Source of the DNA: Drosophila persimilis
Taxonomy: Eukaryota > Arthropoda > Insecta > Diptera > Drosophilidae
Direction of reading: 5' to 3'
Length of the DNA: 64,000 bases
Assembly: GCF_003286085.1 (NCBI RefSeq)
Contig: NW_020825294.1
Location: 12,050,501 to 12,114,500, forward strand
In this document: positions 23,801 to 38,800 of the stretch, in pieces
Layout of the letters: every line of letters starts with the position of its first letter
How positions within the stretch are numbered: position 1 is the stretch's first letter
Program-made: the position numbers and the translations under genes
Notes under the pieces: generated by a model
What the model saw: the letters and a program-made list of their open reading frames with translations, nothing else
Told to the model about the DNA's origin: nothing
The model's database searches: none

Positions 23801-26800
23801 TAATAATTACGGCTTGAGCACATACTGGGAATTGTTAGTGGTTGGATGTGAATTATGCTGTTTATATATGGCTTGGGTACCCCACTTCTTACTATGCATA
23901 AGATTGCAAATAGATTTCTTAACATGGGCTGCAGCCACTTCCTAGAGCACAAAAAACGGTTATATGGCATAAGACAAAGCCGGAACGGCGGTGAATGACA
24001 AACTTCAACTTGAACCATACTCTCGTACTCGTACTAAGCGGCTCATAAATGAACGATCATAATTTGAGTGCCGGCCACGTCTAGCAAACGGCAAAAACAG
24101 CAGGCCGGGCCAACTGATCAATTAATAGACGACTACAGGTGCACTCGAAGAGCTGCTCCAGACGCTGACAGCGCCGACTGCGCCGACTGCACCGACTGCG
24201 CATGCGTGACATGACGCAAGCCGCAAGTCGGACGCGACATATTGTCAGGTTCGCAATCGTTAAAGAGAGGGGAAGTAGGCGCAGTGGGGGCTGGGCGTAG
24301 CTCTGCAGTGCATTGCCTATGCGCTGCACGTTCGAATTTCACCTGACCATTTGAATCGCAAAGGAGGGCGATGAGACGACCATCAAGTGGGCGTCATATC
24401 ACAGTCACTTTCTAATGCGATTGGGTAATCGATCGAGCACTCCAAAAGGGGCATAAAATGGTCGGTTTTGTTGGGTAATACGAGTACCCATTTCGAAGAT
24501 GCAAAAGAACCCTTTGAAGCGGATAAGACTCGTACTTCGGGGCAAAATCAGATTATAAGTAAACGAAATTTGTAAGATCAGTGCTAGGATAGGGCTAGGA
24601 CAATGATAGGATATCGCTATGAATCGTCCTTATTACTTATTCCCACATCCATCCATCCCGTTTGTAGATCTGCCTAGCCGCCCTGCTGGTGGCATCCGCC
24701 TGCGCCAGTAAAACCGAAGGCGAGAAGGTGCCTCTGGAGAAGAAACTGGACAAGCGCGGCCTGCTCGACCTGGGATACGGCTACGGACACGCCGGTCTGG
24801 ATGTCGGCTATCTGGGACACGGTTCCGTTGCCGGACATGGCTATGGCCATGGCTATGGACTGACTGGACACTCTGCTCCCGCCGCCATTGCCGTGGGACA
24901 CAGCGGCCCCGCCTACTCCATTGGACACAGCGGCCCCGCTGTTGCCGTCCACCACGCCCCCGCTCCTTATGTGATCAGCAAGCAGGCCGATGTGCACAAG
25001 ACCATCACTATCACCAAGGGCATCCCAGTACCAGTGCACGTGGACCGCCCCTATCCTGTTGTGCACGAGAAGCGCGTGCCTGTCGAAGTCAAGGTTCCCG
25101 TGCCTCAGCCCTACGAAGTAATCCGAAAGGTGCCAGTCACCGTCAAGGAGTACGTTAAGGTCCCTGTTCCGGTGCCCCAGCCCTACGAGGTTATCCGCCA
25201 CGAGAAATACCCTGTCCATGTGCCAGTCGATCGTCCAGTTCCCGTTGAGGTGCCAAGGCCGTACCCCGTTCCAGTGGCCAAGCCCTATCCGGTGTACGTG
25301 GAGAAGGCCGTCAAGGTGGCCGTTCCCGTCCAGGTCGACCGCCCGTACCCAGTTTACGTGAAGGTGCCAGTCGTCTCCCACTCCGTGGTGAAGCACGCCC
25401 CCACCGTTGCAGTCAGCAGCTATCCCGTGCACGGCTATCCCGTCAGCAGCTACCCAGCGAGCAGCTACGGCCACGACGCCTCCGTCTACGCCGACCACTC
25501 TGGCTACCACAAATAAGCGGATTCAGGGCGACCGAGCGATCCATTGGAGCAAGCGGACCTTCAAGAAATGAGCGGAAGGAAATTTAGCCACATTTTCAAT
25601 TAAATTCTACTCTCACACGGTCTCTGCTCCCACACCCACTCCAACTGTCTGCCCCCGCAAAACACAACAAAACAAACCCTAGGAAGATGCACTTCCGCCC
25701 TGCCACTCTCTGTAGCTTTTAAGAACCCAGGACGAACAAAAATGCCTTTTGTAAATTATTTCCAATCCAGCCATCCAATGGAAGCAGTTGTGTTGGATGA
25801 GTGTCCCGTTTAGGGTAAACAGCAGCTAAATGTTCGTAAATTCCCATATTTATGGACATTTTAGCTGTCACGTTTATCAGTGAAAGGTTTCAACGCACAA
25901 TGAATTGAATAGACAGCTACTGAAATACATATGTGACAATCGTTTAAGGATAAATAAAATAAATCGTATAAAATACTATTTCATTGTTTTATCACTGGCA
26001 ATTCGTGCCGATGGTTGGCTTTTGGAAATAATCCAGCATCTAAAATACTATTTTCCAATGTCTTGTATATATATTTTGTAAATAAAGAAAATATTGTTTT
26101 AAACGGATTGTTTTCTTGTGAATGAATTTAGACATATTTGGCACCGAAAGAACTGAAACTTTGGATCGAGGAGAATTAATTTGGATCCATGTATCGTTTC
26201 ACTTGGTTTGTGGACAGTTCAAAGTAGCATTGAGGAAACATATTGAAGAAGAAAATGGCAAAGCAATGGTTTATTGTTGGAGGCTTTATAAAGTGAACTT
26301 AAAACCCTATTCACGATGCTTTCCATAGTGAAAAAATATAGTAACAAGAAAGAACAGATGAAATCATTCGTAAAATCAATCCATTGTTGGATTTCAATAT
26401 TCTTTAAAATAATACCATTTTGGGTAATTAATTTAGTACCTTTTAAATTGAATGAGATCGGGTTGTTTAGTTCCATACTCCATCATTGCACCCATAATAC
26501 ATATACATAGTGTCCCTGTGATGCTCTTTGACATTTGACATTTAACAATTGTAATCTGCTCACATTGCCAGTCACTTTGAATGGCATGACCCAAATTAGC
26601 AACGGATTCGCATTCGATCGGAAGGAATCGCAAGTTGCTACTTACTGCCTCACTCAATAATCCATCACGGGTCAAGTAATGTAAATGACACCAGAGATTA
26701 CCTCTGATGTGCTCGCGTAGCTGGGACCAGAGACGCCGAGACACGTGCAAGGTCGCACAGAGAAGCCACTGCTGAAGATGACGATCCATTCACCAGTCGA

Positions 26801-29800
26801 CGTCAGGGCACTGTCTCCGCAGAGTTCGTTTAAAAGTCGGTCGTAAATTTTAATAACATTTAGCCACATGCGTAGAACGGCCCCCGTCGGTCATCGGAGG
26901 ATCAAAAGTGAGAGAAGAGAAGACACTTGATATTTAATCTCGGTTTTCTGTTTTTTACGGCAAGTGAACGAACCAAGCGGGGTTTTTCCTCGTCAAATAC
27001 CAAAATATCAACTTTCGAAAGGCCATCACAATGCAAAAAAGTTCTGAACATTATGTGTGTCTTGATGAATTGTATCAATTAAGTTTAGGGCTGTTTAGTA
27101 TTTGTTTACCCCCGAAAAAGATTCTCGAACCGGTCCGCCTCTCCTACGTATTATCCAAACGAGGGCAATTAAAACCGTTTTTCTAAGCAAGCTAGCAGTA
27201 TACTTGATGATATGATATCAACAGATTTAATTTCGGGATCTGTCCATCTTCAGGAGGGGGTTTGGCCGCACTCGCATTTTATTTTTGTTTGCGACGAGGC
27301 CAAAGCCCTCACGGCGACTTTGAGGCCCGATCCCAAGGACGCTGCTCAGTCCAGACGGAACTAAAACAACTTTCTAATAAAAAGTCGCCCGTTCTTGTTA
27401 ATTTGTGATTTAATTTTCTTCGACTCCGATTCTCCGATTTGGACTCCAAAGAGAGCCGATACGTCTCCATCACCGTCTCTGGGTAGAACCAGTTCCAGGC
27501 CAAAGAATTCACTTAGATCAGCATCAGCCTGAAGGTCGTCGGCTTTATAGACAGCATGTGCACACCTCTAACAGAGGGCGAGGGCGGAGACGGTGGCACA
27601 AAAGGTGGCACTGCACTTACACGTAAATATGTACATGCATTCGTAAATTCGTATCTTAAACCATAATTTGTTAAAAATTGCCATTGAAATTGCGCTTGCA
27701 ACTGCTCTTGCTCTTGGTCTTGTCGGAGGGTGGTTCACCAGACTCAGTCGCACTCTCGTAGGTGTTATTCAAAAGCATACTCGTACATTCTCATTGCAAA
27801 TATATTGTGTTTTATTTTGTTCTTGACTTGGATTGTCTTTCGGGTTGTGCAACCGCGCGCAATTACAAAGCGGATCTCTTGATCGAACCTAATTGTCGTC
27901 GGGTCGCAGTCGTAGGGTCCAATTATATAAAATTAGTTCAAACAAGAATTTTCATGATCACCAAGATAGTAATTTAATGGTAACAAAATGCCTTTGCAAT
28001 AGGAAATTGTTGCTTAAGAATATTAAAATTAAAAAAAAAATCTCTATGTACACAGATAAAAATATAAAGTCAATTAAATATGTTTTACAGGGATGATGCA
28101 ATATTTCTAGAACTAATCATATTTTGTGAAGGATACTTCATTATCATTTAACAAAGCAATTAATACAACAAATGAATTTTATGAATTTTGATTATCTAAA
28201 ATCGCAAATATGTAAAAGAAATTATTACTAGTACAATGCTTTTATCTTTATTTATAGAAACTTCTAGAAATTTATACCCTGCAGCTTTTGTGACATATAT
28301 ATTAGAATATCTTCATTTCGGCTTGCAATTAGTAGTCAAAATGCATATTATTTCCTCTCATATTGCTCCCTCTCTCTTTTATCGTACCTCTTTTAACCGA
28401 TAAACATGAATATTCATTGAGCACATCCTCATCATCGCGGAAACTCATATCGGTAGCACTGATAACCCATAAATCAGAGATATTGCAAACGCCCATAGCC
28501 ACAGCGCCACGCAGCGCACAGATCGATCGATTTCGATCGCGCACATCTGGAGGAATGGCCCAGTGGCAGCATTTACGCAATGATGTCGTGGGGCAGGCAT
28601 GAGCACCCAATCGATGGTTGGAGAAGGGTGGTGAGGGGTGCGGGGAAGGGGCAAGGCAACAAATTTCTGCGACCAGCGCGGCTTGCCCAATTAAAACAAT
28701 ATTTCCCGTGGCGATGGGGGCGGGGCAAAGAGTTGGGCGAGGGGGACGTTCGCATATTTGCTGAAATTTAATTAATTGACCCAAAACGATGGTGACACAA
28801 CGGCGGACGACAAAAGATGGCAACGGAGCAAATGGAAAAGCTCAAAATGTATTTTCGCAATTCTTCCGTCGCTGGTGGCTTGGCTGAGAAAAGCCACGAA
28901 AGACGTTCCACATGTTGCCAAATGTGAAACTCTGCTCTAATGAACGGCAATCCAGTCGGCGGTTTTTGAAGGTCATCGCCAGCCAAGTTGTCCATCGCCA
29001 AAATCCGAACGAATGCGTCTGCATCGCCGCATAGTTGTCGTCCAATTGCGAAATTAATTTGGTTTAGTTTTGGCTGTTATTTTTTCGATTTTGCCAAAAT
29101 GCCTGTCTATTTGACAGCCAAAGTTTAAATCAGAAAAACTTGCACCAGTTTCTCGAACAGAAAACTGTAAGCTCAAAACCCAAAACCCAAAACCCAAAAC
29201 CGAAGCTCCGATTGCAAACGTAATCGAAGTCGCAGTCGAAGTCGAAGTCGAAGTCGGAGCGGACCAAGTCAAGTGAAGCGAGCGTCTTTGGCAATCTGGA
29301 AACCCCAGGTACTCGGAGGCCCTCCCACCTGGCCTCTTCATGTGTGCCTTCTGTTTCAGCCTGCCCTGCATTTGGCCGGCTGTTTCATTTGGCCAGCAAA
29401 CTGCAAATAAAATACTCGTTACAGCCACAATGCATAGCCCCAATGCAATTGCAGTCATTGACGTGGTACATGATCCGATTTCAGCTAAATGCCAAGTCTA
29501 TTGAACCCACGATGATACTCGTATGTTGTGGCTTGAGACATATGGATGAGCAAATCAGCATGGTTATGGATATCATAGTTGAGCTGCCCTATCCATAGTT
29601 AGCCCCATGCTCAACTCAAATATTCTTCCTCATAGTCCAGATCATATCTGAACATCAATTTATGTTTGACTCCGTTGACTTCTGGCTGTTGGTCTCCGCC
29701 CCATATCGCGGCGCATTCAAATTGCAAACAATTAAGCCTACGAACGCTACCGCATCACAGTCAGTCGGATTATGCAATTGTTCAATGAATTATGGCTGGT

Positions 29801-32800
29801 ATGGCTTGGTCTGATGTGGTCTGGTCTGGTCCACGGGTGTGTTTCGCACGAAAGCGAAGCGAATCCTTTCACCTGCCTCCAAACGAAACAAAAGACTCAG
29901 GCAACGAACCCGAGTCCACAATGATTTCTCATTCCCTGGCAATTTCCGTATTGAAAGTGTTTCTCTGGGTTGTGGACACGGACACTCCTTCAAGTTCTTT
30001 ATCTATGCCGCGAACTATGTCAAATGAGCCAAGTGGAGGCACCGCCTTTAAGGGGCATTCAACAATCTAATAGTCCCCCAATTGAATAGGAAAACATCTC
30101 TCGGCTACAAAAAAAAGGCTAAGCAGCGGCAGCAGACTCCCAAATCTGGCTAAACTTTCGGCCACTGCTGGAGTCCAGTTACGAGTCCAGCTCCGACTGA
30201 AACAGGTCGAGCTCGAGGAGCCAAAGCTCTGAATAGTTGCATAAGTTTTGTTGTTGCTGCTGCTGCTGCTATTGCAGTTTGGGGCTTTGGAAGTCACTCA
30301 GTTAGTGTGTCACTGTGGCATTTGCAACAAGCAGTTAGTGGCTTGGATTTGGATTTGGATTGCTTCGGTTTTCTGCCACATTTCCATCTCCAGCCCCCAC
30401 TCATTGTCTTCTGCGCGGCGCTGTTGATATTAGTAATTTTGTATTTCACATGGTCGTGGCATGATATGTTGTGGCAGCCAATCATTTGCCTAATTTTTCA
30501 TTGATGTTCGTGGGCGTAGCCGCGTGGTAAAGGCAAATCATTTGTCTAGTTTTCCAATGAACTGTGACGGCATGGAAGCCAAGAATGGAATGTCAATCGA
30601 GCAGTCGAGTCTGTCAGTTAGACCGATTTAGTTAGCTCTTCCTAACATCAAATATTGAGAAGTTAGCCACAAAAATATCTGATTTACCAAAAGAGCATCC
30701 TGCATATATCTGCAAACAACAACAAAACTGGGCTTCGATATATATTTTTGTATTTAACTCTTTATTTACCAAGTGTCGACGTCCTTCGACTCCCCTCCAG
30801 CCAGATATATCTACGGATCAGTTCTGCTATTTCCCCTTTTCTAGTGACACATCCATTGTTATAAAACCCACACTAGAAAAGGTTTTCTTTGTATCGGGGT
30901 TTCGCCTGGGAATTGGCCTGCTCTGCTTGCCACATTAAAACATAAATTTACATCACATCTCGGGGTGTTACACACCATCTCGAGACTCACACTCGAGACT
31001 TGCTCAAGAAATCTAAGACGAGAAAAACGAAAAGCCAACGACATAATTCCCAGGCCGGCAAGTTTTTGTTTTCTCCGTTTCTGTTTTACTAGTAGTTCTG
31101 TTTTTCTGTTTTTGTGATCTTATTGTTTGCTATGTTTTTTTTCACTAATTGCTGCGGAGGTTTCGTACGGCCAAACAATGGCTGGAGTTCAAAATGATTT
31201 ATTTATTTATTTTTATTGCCAAACACGAGCTCGGCGCAAACATGAAAACGAAAAAAAAATGCTAGTGAAGTACGAGATATAAATGACAATGTTAAAAGCC
31301 AATTGTTATTTATTTCAGAAGAATTCTCGACTGTACTGATGGGAATTAAAGAGCTAAGCAGTGCCTGCTCAATTACAAGTCACTCGTATATCCAAGCAAG
31401 GTAGCCGCAATACTTTTAAAAGGATCAACAAACATATCTTGTTTAATTCCTCGAATTACCAATAATTAAACTCCTTCCGCTAAAGCCCGAGAAGAAATGC
31501 TTTGCTGCTCCTGAAGTGACAAAAAAGATTGACATCCACTCACGATCCGCCTCAATTAATGTCTTTATTTGCGTTTATTTCAGATCTTTGGCCAGCCTAA
31601 TTCGCTTCTCAATGCACGGTGGCTTGTAGGTCTTGGTGTGGGCGGAGAGGAGGGCGTGACAGCCAGTTCTTTGCTAGATTTATCCGCCGGCTTTTGGGCC
31701 TGCCTCTCAGGTTCTGTCAGAGGCCAGAGTCTGGTTCCGCGTGCATTTCGTGTTTGGCTCTGATCGAAGGTGGTGCTGCGGTATTGTCTTGGTCTGGTAA
31801 TTCAAGGTCCAAAGCGGGGCCGGGCCCCTAACCGCATTGGGTCAATTACATGGAAAATGTCAAATCGAGAGAATCATTTTAGCTATTTTCGTTTCCAGTC
31901 CATTGTTCGCGCCTCTAATTCAGAAACAAATTTCTGTATATTTCCCAAATATATTACGGTCCGAAATTTAATAGCCAACAAGCGTTACGAGAGGTCATCA
32001 TTTTTGTTGGTTTAGGAGGGTGTTGAGGTCACAGCCACAAATTAGGCAAAACAGTAGCGAAAATAGTGTCGTGTCCATCAGCACCAGCCTGCAAATCAAA
32101 AATGTGTGTCTCTTTTTGACCTTTTTGCGGACAATTACCATCAGAAAAAGAGAGGCACAAAAATTGCCCCATGTAAACAGCTTTTTTCTAGACAATTTTC
32201 TTTGCTAACCAAACGTGCAACCGAACAAAAAACAGAAACCAAATTAAATGTCGAAGGTTTTGCACGATTGTCTTCGACCCGCAGTGCGCAGTCCGCAGTC
32301 CGTACCAGTCTGTGTTTTTCTGGCCATTTCAATTGACAAATGTTACTTGTCTGCACCAGACGCCAGCCCCAGACCAGACCAGACCAGACCCCGCTCGAAC
32401 CTAGCTCGAACCCAGCACAACCTCGAGACCACAATCACAATCCGAAAGACTTCAGCTCCAGCACGAAATCGGTGATTTCGTTGATGGCCCGGCAGAAGAA
32501 AATCTTTTGCCACTTCGCATTCCGATTTCAATTCCGAAAATTTGGGTCAAATTGTGTCGCTCGAGCGTCTCGTTAATTATGATAAATTTCGGTGAACTTA
32601 GGCCCGGATTGACCCTGGCAGATGTAGCAGCATGAAGTACAAGCAATACAAGTACTAGCCGAAAACTCAATTAACTGCTGCATTTACTTTTAGTAACGTT
32701 AGCTCTGGCCTTACCTTCGCCGCTTCCTTTCGGGGCTCGTGATTATGATAGATTATCAAACATAATGTTTGCAGGTGAGTGATGAGATCTTAGGTGTAGG

Positions 32801-35800
32801 GAAAAGGGTGATAATGTTCCTTGATTTGATATCTTTCGAGTAGAGTTAATAGATACAATTGCCTTGCTGTGTGTGTACTCAGAAATTTCAGTGAGTAGAG
32901 TCAAATCAGTCTACAGAACTCAGCAGACATTCTCCGGTTATGCAATCCACTTAGCACCAATCAAATTATCAATCTGAGAGACTCCGCTCTAGACAATTTA
33001 GGAATCAACTCACATGCCATTAGGCCGCAATTAGTTGGCTTCCACACAAAAAGCTGTTCCACAGTTTCGATGAATGAAAACCAAAGAAAACTTAATCACC
33101 TTTCGAGCATATTTGCACGGATCAGACGGCGAAACATGTTCGGCATTCGATTGACAAATGCGAGGCATCTCAAATCTGGAGCAGCCGTGAGCGACTGTGC
33201 GGGACTACAGATATCTTATGCGAGTGTATATTAGATTATACATTAAACTCGCAGAGGTGAAAAAAGTTTCCAATTCAAATGCCAAATGACAAATGTTGGG
33301 CAGAGATCGATAAATCGATCGCTTGCCCTATAACATATGGCTGGACTCGCAGCTCAAATCGTTAATTACCATCAATATATAATACGTTAATCTGCTTCGC
33401 AAAAAGATATTTCAACAAATACGTTTATTTTTGGGTTGATTGTTTCGACTGCCGAAGGAAGAATAAAGCTTATGGAAAGACGCTAAGACAAATGTGAATA
33501 TCTTTATTTTTATTTATGTATTTTTTTTGTACTTCACTCTGCTTTACTCCCCTAATTTATGGCCTGCTAACACGAAAGGTGTTTGCTTTGCTGTGCTGTC
33601 CCAGATTTAAATCATTTGAATTTTTAATGGAAGGGGTTTTCCAAACAATTCTCCAGAGCAGAAAGAACCACTGAAAGTAGTTCTAAACGAAATATCATCA
33701 TCGTATCTCAGACTTACCATTCCCACAACAATTTTTGTTTAGTATACAAATTTATTTTAGAGAAAAAATCCCCTGCGATCATTAATTTTGGGCGTGTATC
33801 AAGAAAATCAAAGATTAAATAACATTAAAACCTGGAAGACTAGTTTCAGACATCAATAGAAGTCAATACACTGCCATAAAAAGAGTCCAACAATTAATGA
33901 GATTCTTCTACTGGACGGAACAAATGTACATTTATATGTGTGTGGAGTAATAAACAGATTTAGTTTCGATTTCTTTTTGGGCAAACATGGAGTATATGTT
34001 ACAACAAGTCTAAGAGGATCTCTTAGCTCTGAAAAGCTAATAAATGCAGCTACTATCAATTAGAATTTTAACGTAACTTTAATGAACAAAATAAAATTTG
34101 AAAAAAAAATCGCACATATGTACAACATAAAATCGAAAGAAGGTAACTAATTTAAGAAAAATACTGCAACATTTTCATAGTTAGAAGCCCATTTAATTAT
34201 TTAAACCCATTATAAATTTATTTGGGTCAGCTTAGCTTAAAAAATAATTTTAAAATTCATTTACAACTTTACATCTAAATGTTAACCTCTTCACTCTTAG
34301 CCTTTCACACACCCTTTGAAGCTTAGGATACTCTTGGCAAGAGTATTTATTTTACATGCAATTTGGAATTAAGTTGGCTTTTGTTTTAGCTTGAGAACGA
34401 GTCCGGCGTTGACGTCACACGAGTTTTAATTAAATAAATTAAGCAGGCGATCGGCCAGTGAACGCAAAATGTCAAATATCAGATTATCTAATGGAAGATG
34501 CCCCACCTCCCTTGTTGAGCGACTCTAATATTACTTGTATCTTATGCTAATAGCTGTCAGATGTATCTGCATATTCGCGACTGTTGATGAGACGGCAACG
34601 TTTCTATTTTGATATTGAATATAATAACATATTATCATAATTGGTTTGTCAAGATGGAAGAGTTCGCAGTTCCTGCAACGGCCACAAATGGTCTACTTTC
34701 TAATTTATTTTCAAAAGAACATCGTATCCATCTCATAGGGGAACTTTTTCAAATTTGACTCCACCCGGCGTTTTATAGACTCCAAAGCATTTTAAGCGCC
34801 ACACACTTTCAAACATTTTGCCTTGGTAATTAGCTAAAGAAGACCATTAAATCATTAAACACATTAGCAAACAAATAAAAAAAAGGAATGTCGGCAGAGA
34901 GGCTTTGCTATTAGCTATTGTAGAGACCTTTCTTCGTTATAGCTATAGCCTACACTTAATCGAACTCCTTTAAAATAAGTGAAATGAAATGAGACCTTAT
35001 ATCTTCTTCAGAATAACCTTACAAAATGATATTACACAATAAAAAACTCTTTATTTGGAAAAATTTTTCTAATGGTGAACTGGAAATCACTTTTTCAGTA
35101 ACATTGAAATTTTAAACCATATTGAAAGACGGTCGACCAATCCCAAAACCCTCCTCAAACGTTTTAGGTACCGGGTATTTAAGTAGAAAACAACTCGGCT
35201 AGTTTGGATCTTCGATCCATCTCTGTCCATTTATTCCAATGTTGGCGAGTCAACAACAAAATGAAAGTGATCTAGAAAAACCATAAAAGAAGGCAAACAA
35301 AGAAACCCGACTGAACAAAACAGATAAAGGCCCGATGCATAAACTTGAACTTGAGCTCGGGGCTGGGGCTGGGGCTGGGGCTGAGCTCTTTCGATTGTTG
35401 ATTTCGTTTTGGGTCTGCATAATTTATATGGAAGCTCGCACGTCACCCGCACGATTGCAGTGCGGTGGTTCTGCTGCTACTGGGGATGTGCTCTTGCCAG
35501 GGCACAGCACAGCCCCACCGTCGCCAAAGCGATGGCTAACCACAAAAGAAGCGCCACCAAGGGAAGGCCTACCACCCGCCGGTCCCCTCGCCGCCTCCCG
35601 CGAATGTGGTTCAACTTTGACTCAGAGCCCGCGCCACCGATTGTGATGTAGATGTAGATGTTGATATTGATGATGGACGACCTTCGCCTTCAACTGCACA
35701 TTACAAAGCCCAATACGCCAGCTGCCATTATGTTCGGACATTATATCAGCAATTAATTTAATGCACATAAATCTAGCGCTATTTTTGTTGGTTGCTCGGA

Positions 35801-38800
35801 GTGTTCTCCTTTATGATCGCTGTGGTCTAGTCATTGTTCACACGTTCCATTTACATGGCCATTGGCGAGTATTTCCTAGGCAGCATTAAAATGTCAAATT
35901 ACCAACACACAGACAGAATCCTCCACAGACAAGACCCATTCAATCAATGCACCCATATCGAGGTTCGGGCTGAGTTTTGCCAAAAAATTAAAAAACAAAA
36001 AAAAAAAAAAAACACTGAGCAAAACACAAATCAGAGATCAAAAGTTCAGTCACGAAGCCCCCAGAAACGAGCCCCACAGAACCAAGCCTGGCAGACTCCG
36101 CGGCGCATGTTTTCCAGCGGAACATTTACATCGAATGTGCAACTGCAGTAGCAACAGCAACAGCAACAGCCACTGCAACTGCAGTCCAAAGTAGTGGAAA
36201 GTGATGTGTGGCTAATGTGAATTTGACTTATGGCTATGGAGCATATTTTTCTGTGCCTAATTTCATGATGGAAGTGATGGAAGTGTTACCGGTTGGATAT
36301 TAACCAGCAATGCCAGAACATAATTTACGGCTGGTAACGCCTTCTCTGAATCAAGCATTTCAGGGGACATGATTTCCAAATCTTAGCCCGGTGCAACAAT
36401 AAAGTGAAAAATGGTTAATTACTATTTACTATTAGTATAATATTATGTACAAGAATTCGGCTGTTAATTTATATCAACTTTTAGTGAAATATTTTAAGGT
36501 CGTTTCTTCAATTATTATCGACTTGTGGCCCAGGTACTCGCGCCCTAACAACTGCCAGTGGGAGAAGTCAGCTCGACTCTAGTACGCTCACACGGATTCT
36601 CACAGACACGCACTCACACAGGCGCATGGTCACACGAACGACACGTACAGTGTACGTGAGAGGCACCCCCAGAAGAGCTTTTCGTGGAAGCGTTTCCTTC
36701 GGGCCATTGCTCACACAGACGGAAAACGAGCGAATGAGAGAAAGGGAGAGAGCAAAGCAAAGGAGCTTTTGGTCGGGCTGCTGCGCAAACGCCTGCAAGA
36801 CTCGATCTTGGCTCGCGGCGACTGCGCAGCCACCGCAGAAGACAGACCCGCAGTAGCATCGGCCATATAAAAGCTCGCGACGTCTGTGCGATATTATTCA
36901 GTCTACTGTTGCGGGTTGGTGGAGACATACGAGCCCCTCTTGATCCAAAGTTGTTAAGTGCAAAACCCAGTGCAAAATGAAATCCATGGTATGTTCGGTC
37001 CCAGCTATTGAGTGTTCTGTTCCAAAGTGATTCCAAGGCATAGCTACATTAAAACAAAAGCAACCGAAATCGCGCTTGGAGAACTCGATCTTGGTTAAAG
37101 TTGTTTTTAAATAACATTATTTATGGCATAGCCCAGTCCGATCGGTGTGGTAATTCGAGTGCATTTGAAATAATTCAGACAAGTAAACTCGTTTGAGGTT
37201 AATTTTTGAAACCGTTTCTTCAAAGGAGACAGGAGATAAAGCGAATGTCGATACTTTTAAAAATGCTTTAAAATTACTAAAAAACAGTTGTTGGTCGAAC
37301 ACACATTTAATAGAATTCTATTCTATTCTATTCATTGTCGTTAAGTGGTGTTAGATTGCAAACATTTTTTGTTAAATTTTAAAGTACCTATTTCACGTAT
37401 TGTAAGAATGCTAATAAAAAAAAGTTAATTTTCCAACAAACATCATTGCCAAGTTCTAAAAATATTTGTGAAATATTCAGGACCCAACAATCAACTGATA
37501 TTTTAAAACCAAACCAAACTGTTGGAAAAACCTTAAGCTTTAACACGCTCAAGGCTGTTCCCACCTGGTAGACCAACAACCTATTTTTACTTTAGCCATT
37601 CCCTTTGTAAATGTCTATTGCACTGACACGAATTGCGAATCTGATTATTTAGTCGCCACGCCAAGAGTATATCCAAATATTCCAATCACCCACAACATTG
37701 CTCCAATTTCGAGCCCCATTACGTATACGCCGCATTGCCAATATGTTTGGCCGCAAATTCACTTGCGCGCCTAACCTGGGGCACCATTGAACTTGGCTGG
37801 TTGCCCAGTAAGCTTTCCAGCCATTGCGTAACCGTCATATTCCAAATTATGGGCTGACAGGCGGAAGCGGGTGTAGTCGCTGTTTGCATAACCCAACCCA
37901 TTTGATTTGGCCAGCCCGATTGCGGTCAACGCGTTTGACTTTAATTTATTTGTTCGCTTTCCTTTGTCCATTGCAGCTCATTTTCGGCCTTGTGGCCATG
38001 TGCGTGCTGGTGGCCAGCGCCAGCGAGGAGGCGCCCAAGAAGGCCGCCGAACCCGCCGAGCCGGCAGAGAAGAAGCAAGAGAAGCGGGGCATTGGCCACG
38101 GCCTGGGCTACGGCTACGGACCCTCGGCGGGCGGTGCCGTTCTTGGATCGGGTATTGGTATTGGAGGCGGACCCATCGGCCAAGCTGTCGCTGAGTTGCC
38201 CACCCAGGTGCACACCAACACTGTGATCAGGACCGTGCAGGTTCCTTACCAGGTGGAGCGTCACGTGCCCTATCCCGTGGAGAAGACCGTCACCTATCCT
38301 GTCAAGGTTCCCGTGCCTCAGCCCTACCCAGTCGAGAGGATCGTCCATGTGCCAGTGAAGGAGATCGTCAAAGTGCCAGTCGAGGTGCCCCAACCCTACC
38401 CAGTGGAGAAGGTCGTCAGGGTTCCTGTCAAGATCGCCGTCGATCGTCCTTACACCGTCCACGTTGACAAGCCCTACCCCGTTCCTGTCGAGAAGCCCGT
38501 ACCCTACACCGTCGAGAAGCGCGTCATCCATAAGGTCCCAGTCCATGTGGACCGACCAGTCCCCTACAAGGTGGCCGTCCCAGTGCCAGTCCATGTTGAG
38601 AGCCATGTGAAGCCCGCCGTTGCCGTCACCCACACCGTCGCCGCTGCCGCTCCAGCCTACATTAGCCACGGCTATTCCGGCTACTCCGGCCACGGAATCT
38701 CTGGCCACGGAATCTCCGGCCACGGAATCTCTGGTCCCGGCATCGCCTCGTACGGCGTGTCCGGACACGGAATCTCCTCGTACGGCGCCTCCGGCCACGG

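Larger units (their letters stand above)
26100..36860. other. Intronic region between Vajk genes A and B
   Basis: About 10.7 kb hold no supportable gene. Recognisable items are AAAACCC (29174-29200) and GTCGAA (29224-29260) arrays, a GAGCTC-bounded GGGGCT array (35353-35388), and an (A)n run near 36000. CA-rich, GAGA-like DNA upstream of gene B (36590-36760) is probably part of its promoter. Open frames such as 28329-28823 and 35335-35646 have shuffled-looking composition and no splice or signal support. Confidence 0.55.

Noticed and set aside
24320-24350. GTTCGAATTTC resembling a tRNA T-arm
   Set aside because: No matching A box, acceptor stem or anticodon arm was found around it.
24674-25510. 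278-codon antisense frame across Vajk A (similar frames at 37941-38837, 55879-56295 and 56351-56941)
   Set aside because: These are mirror images of the Val/Pro/Lys codon pattern of the repeats. Their translations are His/Asp/Leu-rich noise with no splice or start support.
29174-29200. Telomere-like AAAACCC array
   Set aside because: Only about four units, internal to an intron. Flies do not use such telomere repeats, so it is a simple repeat.
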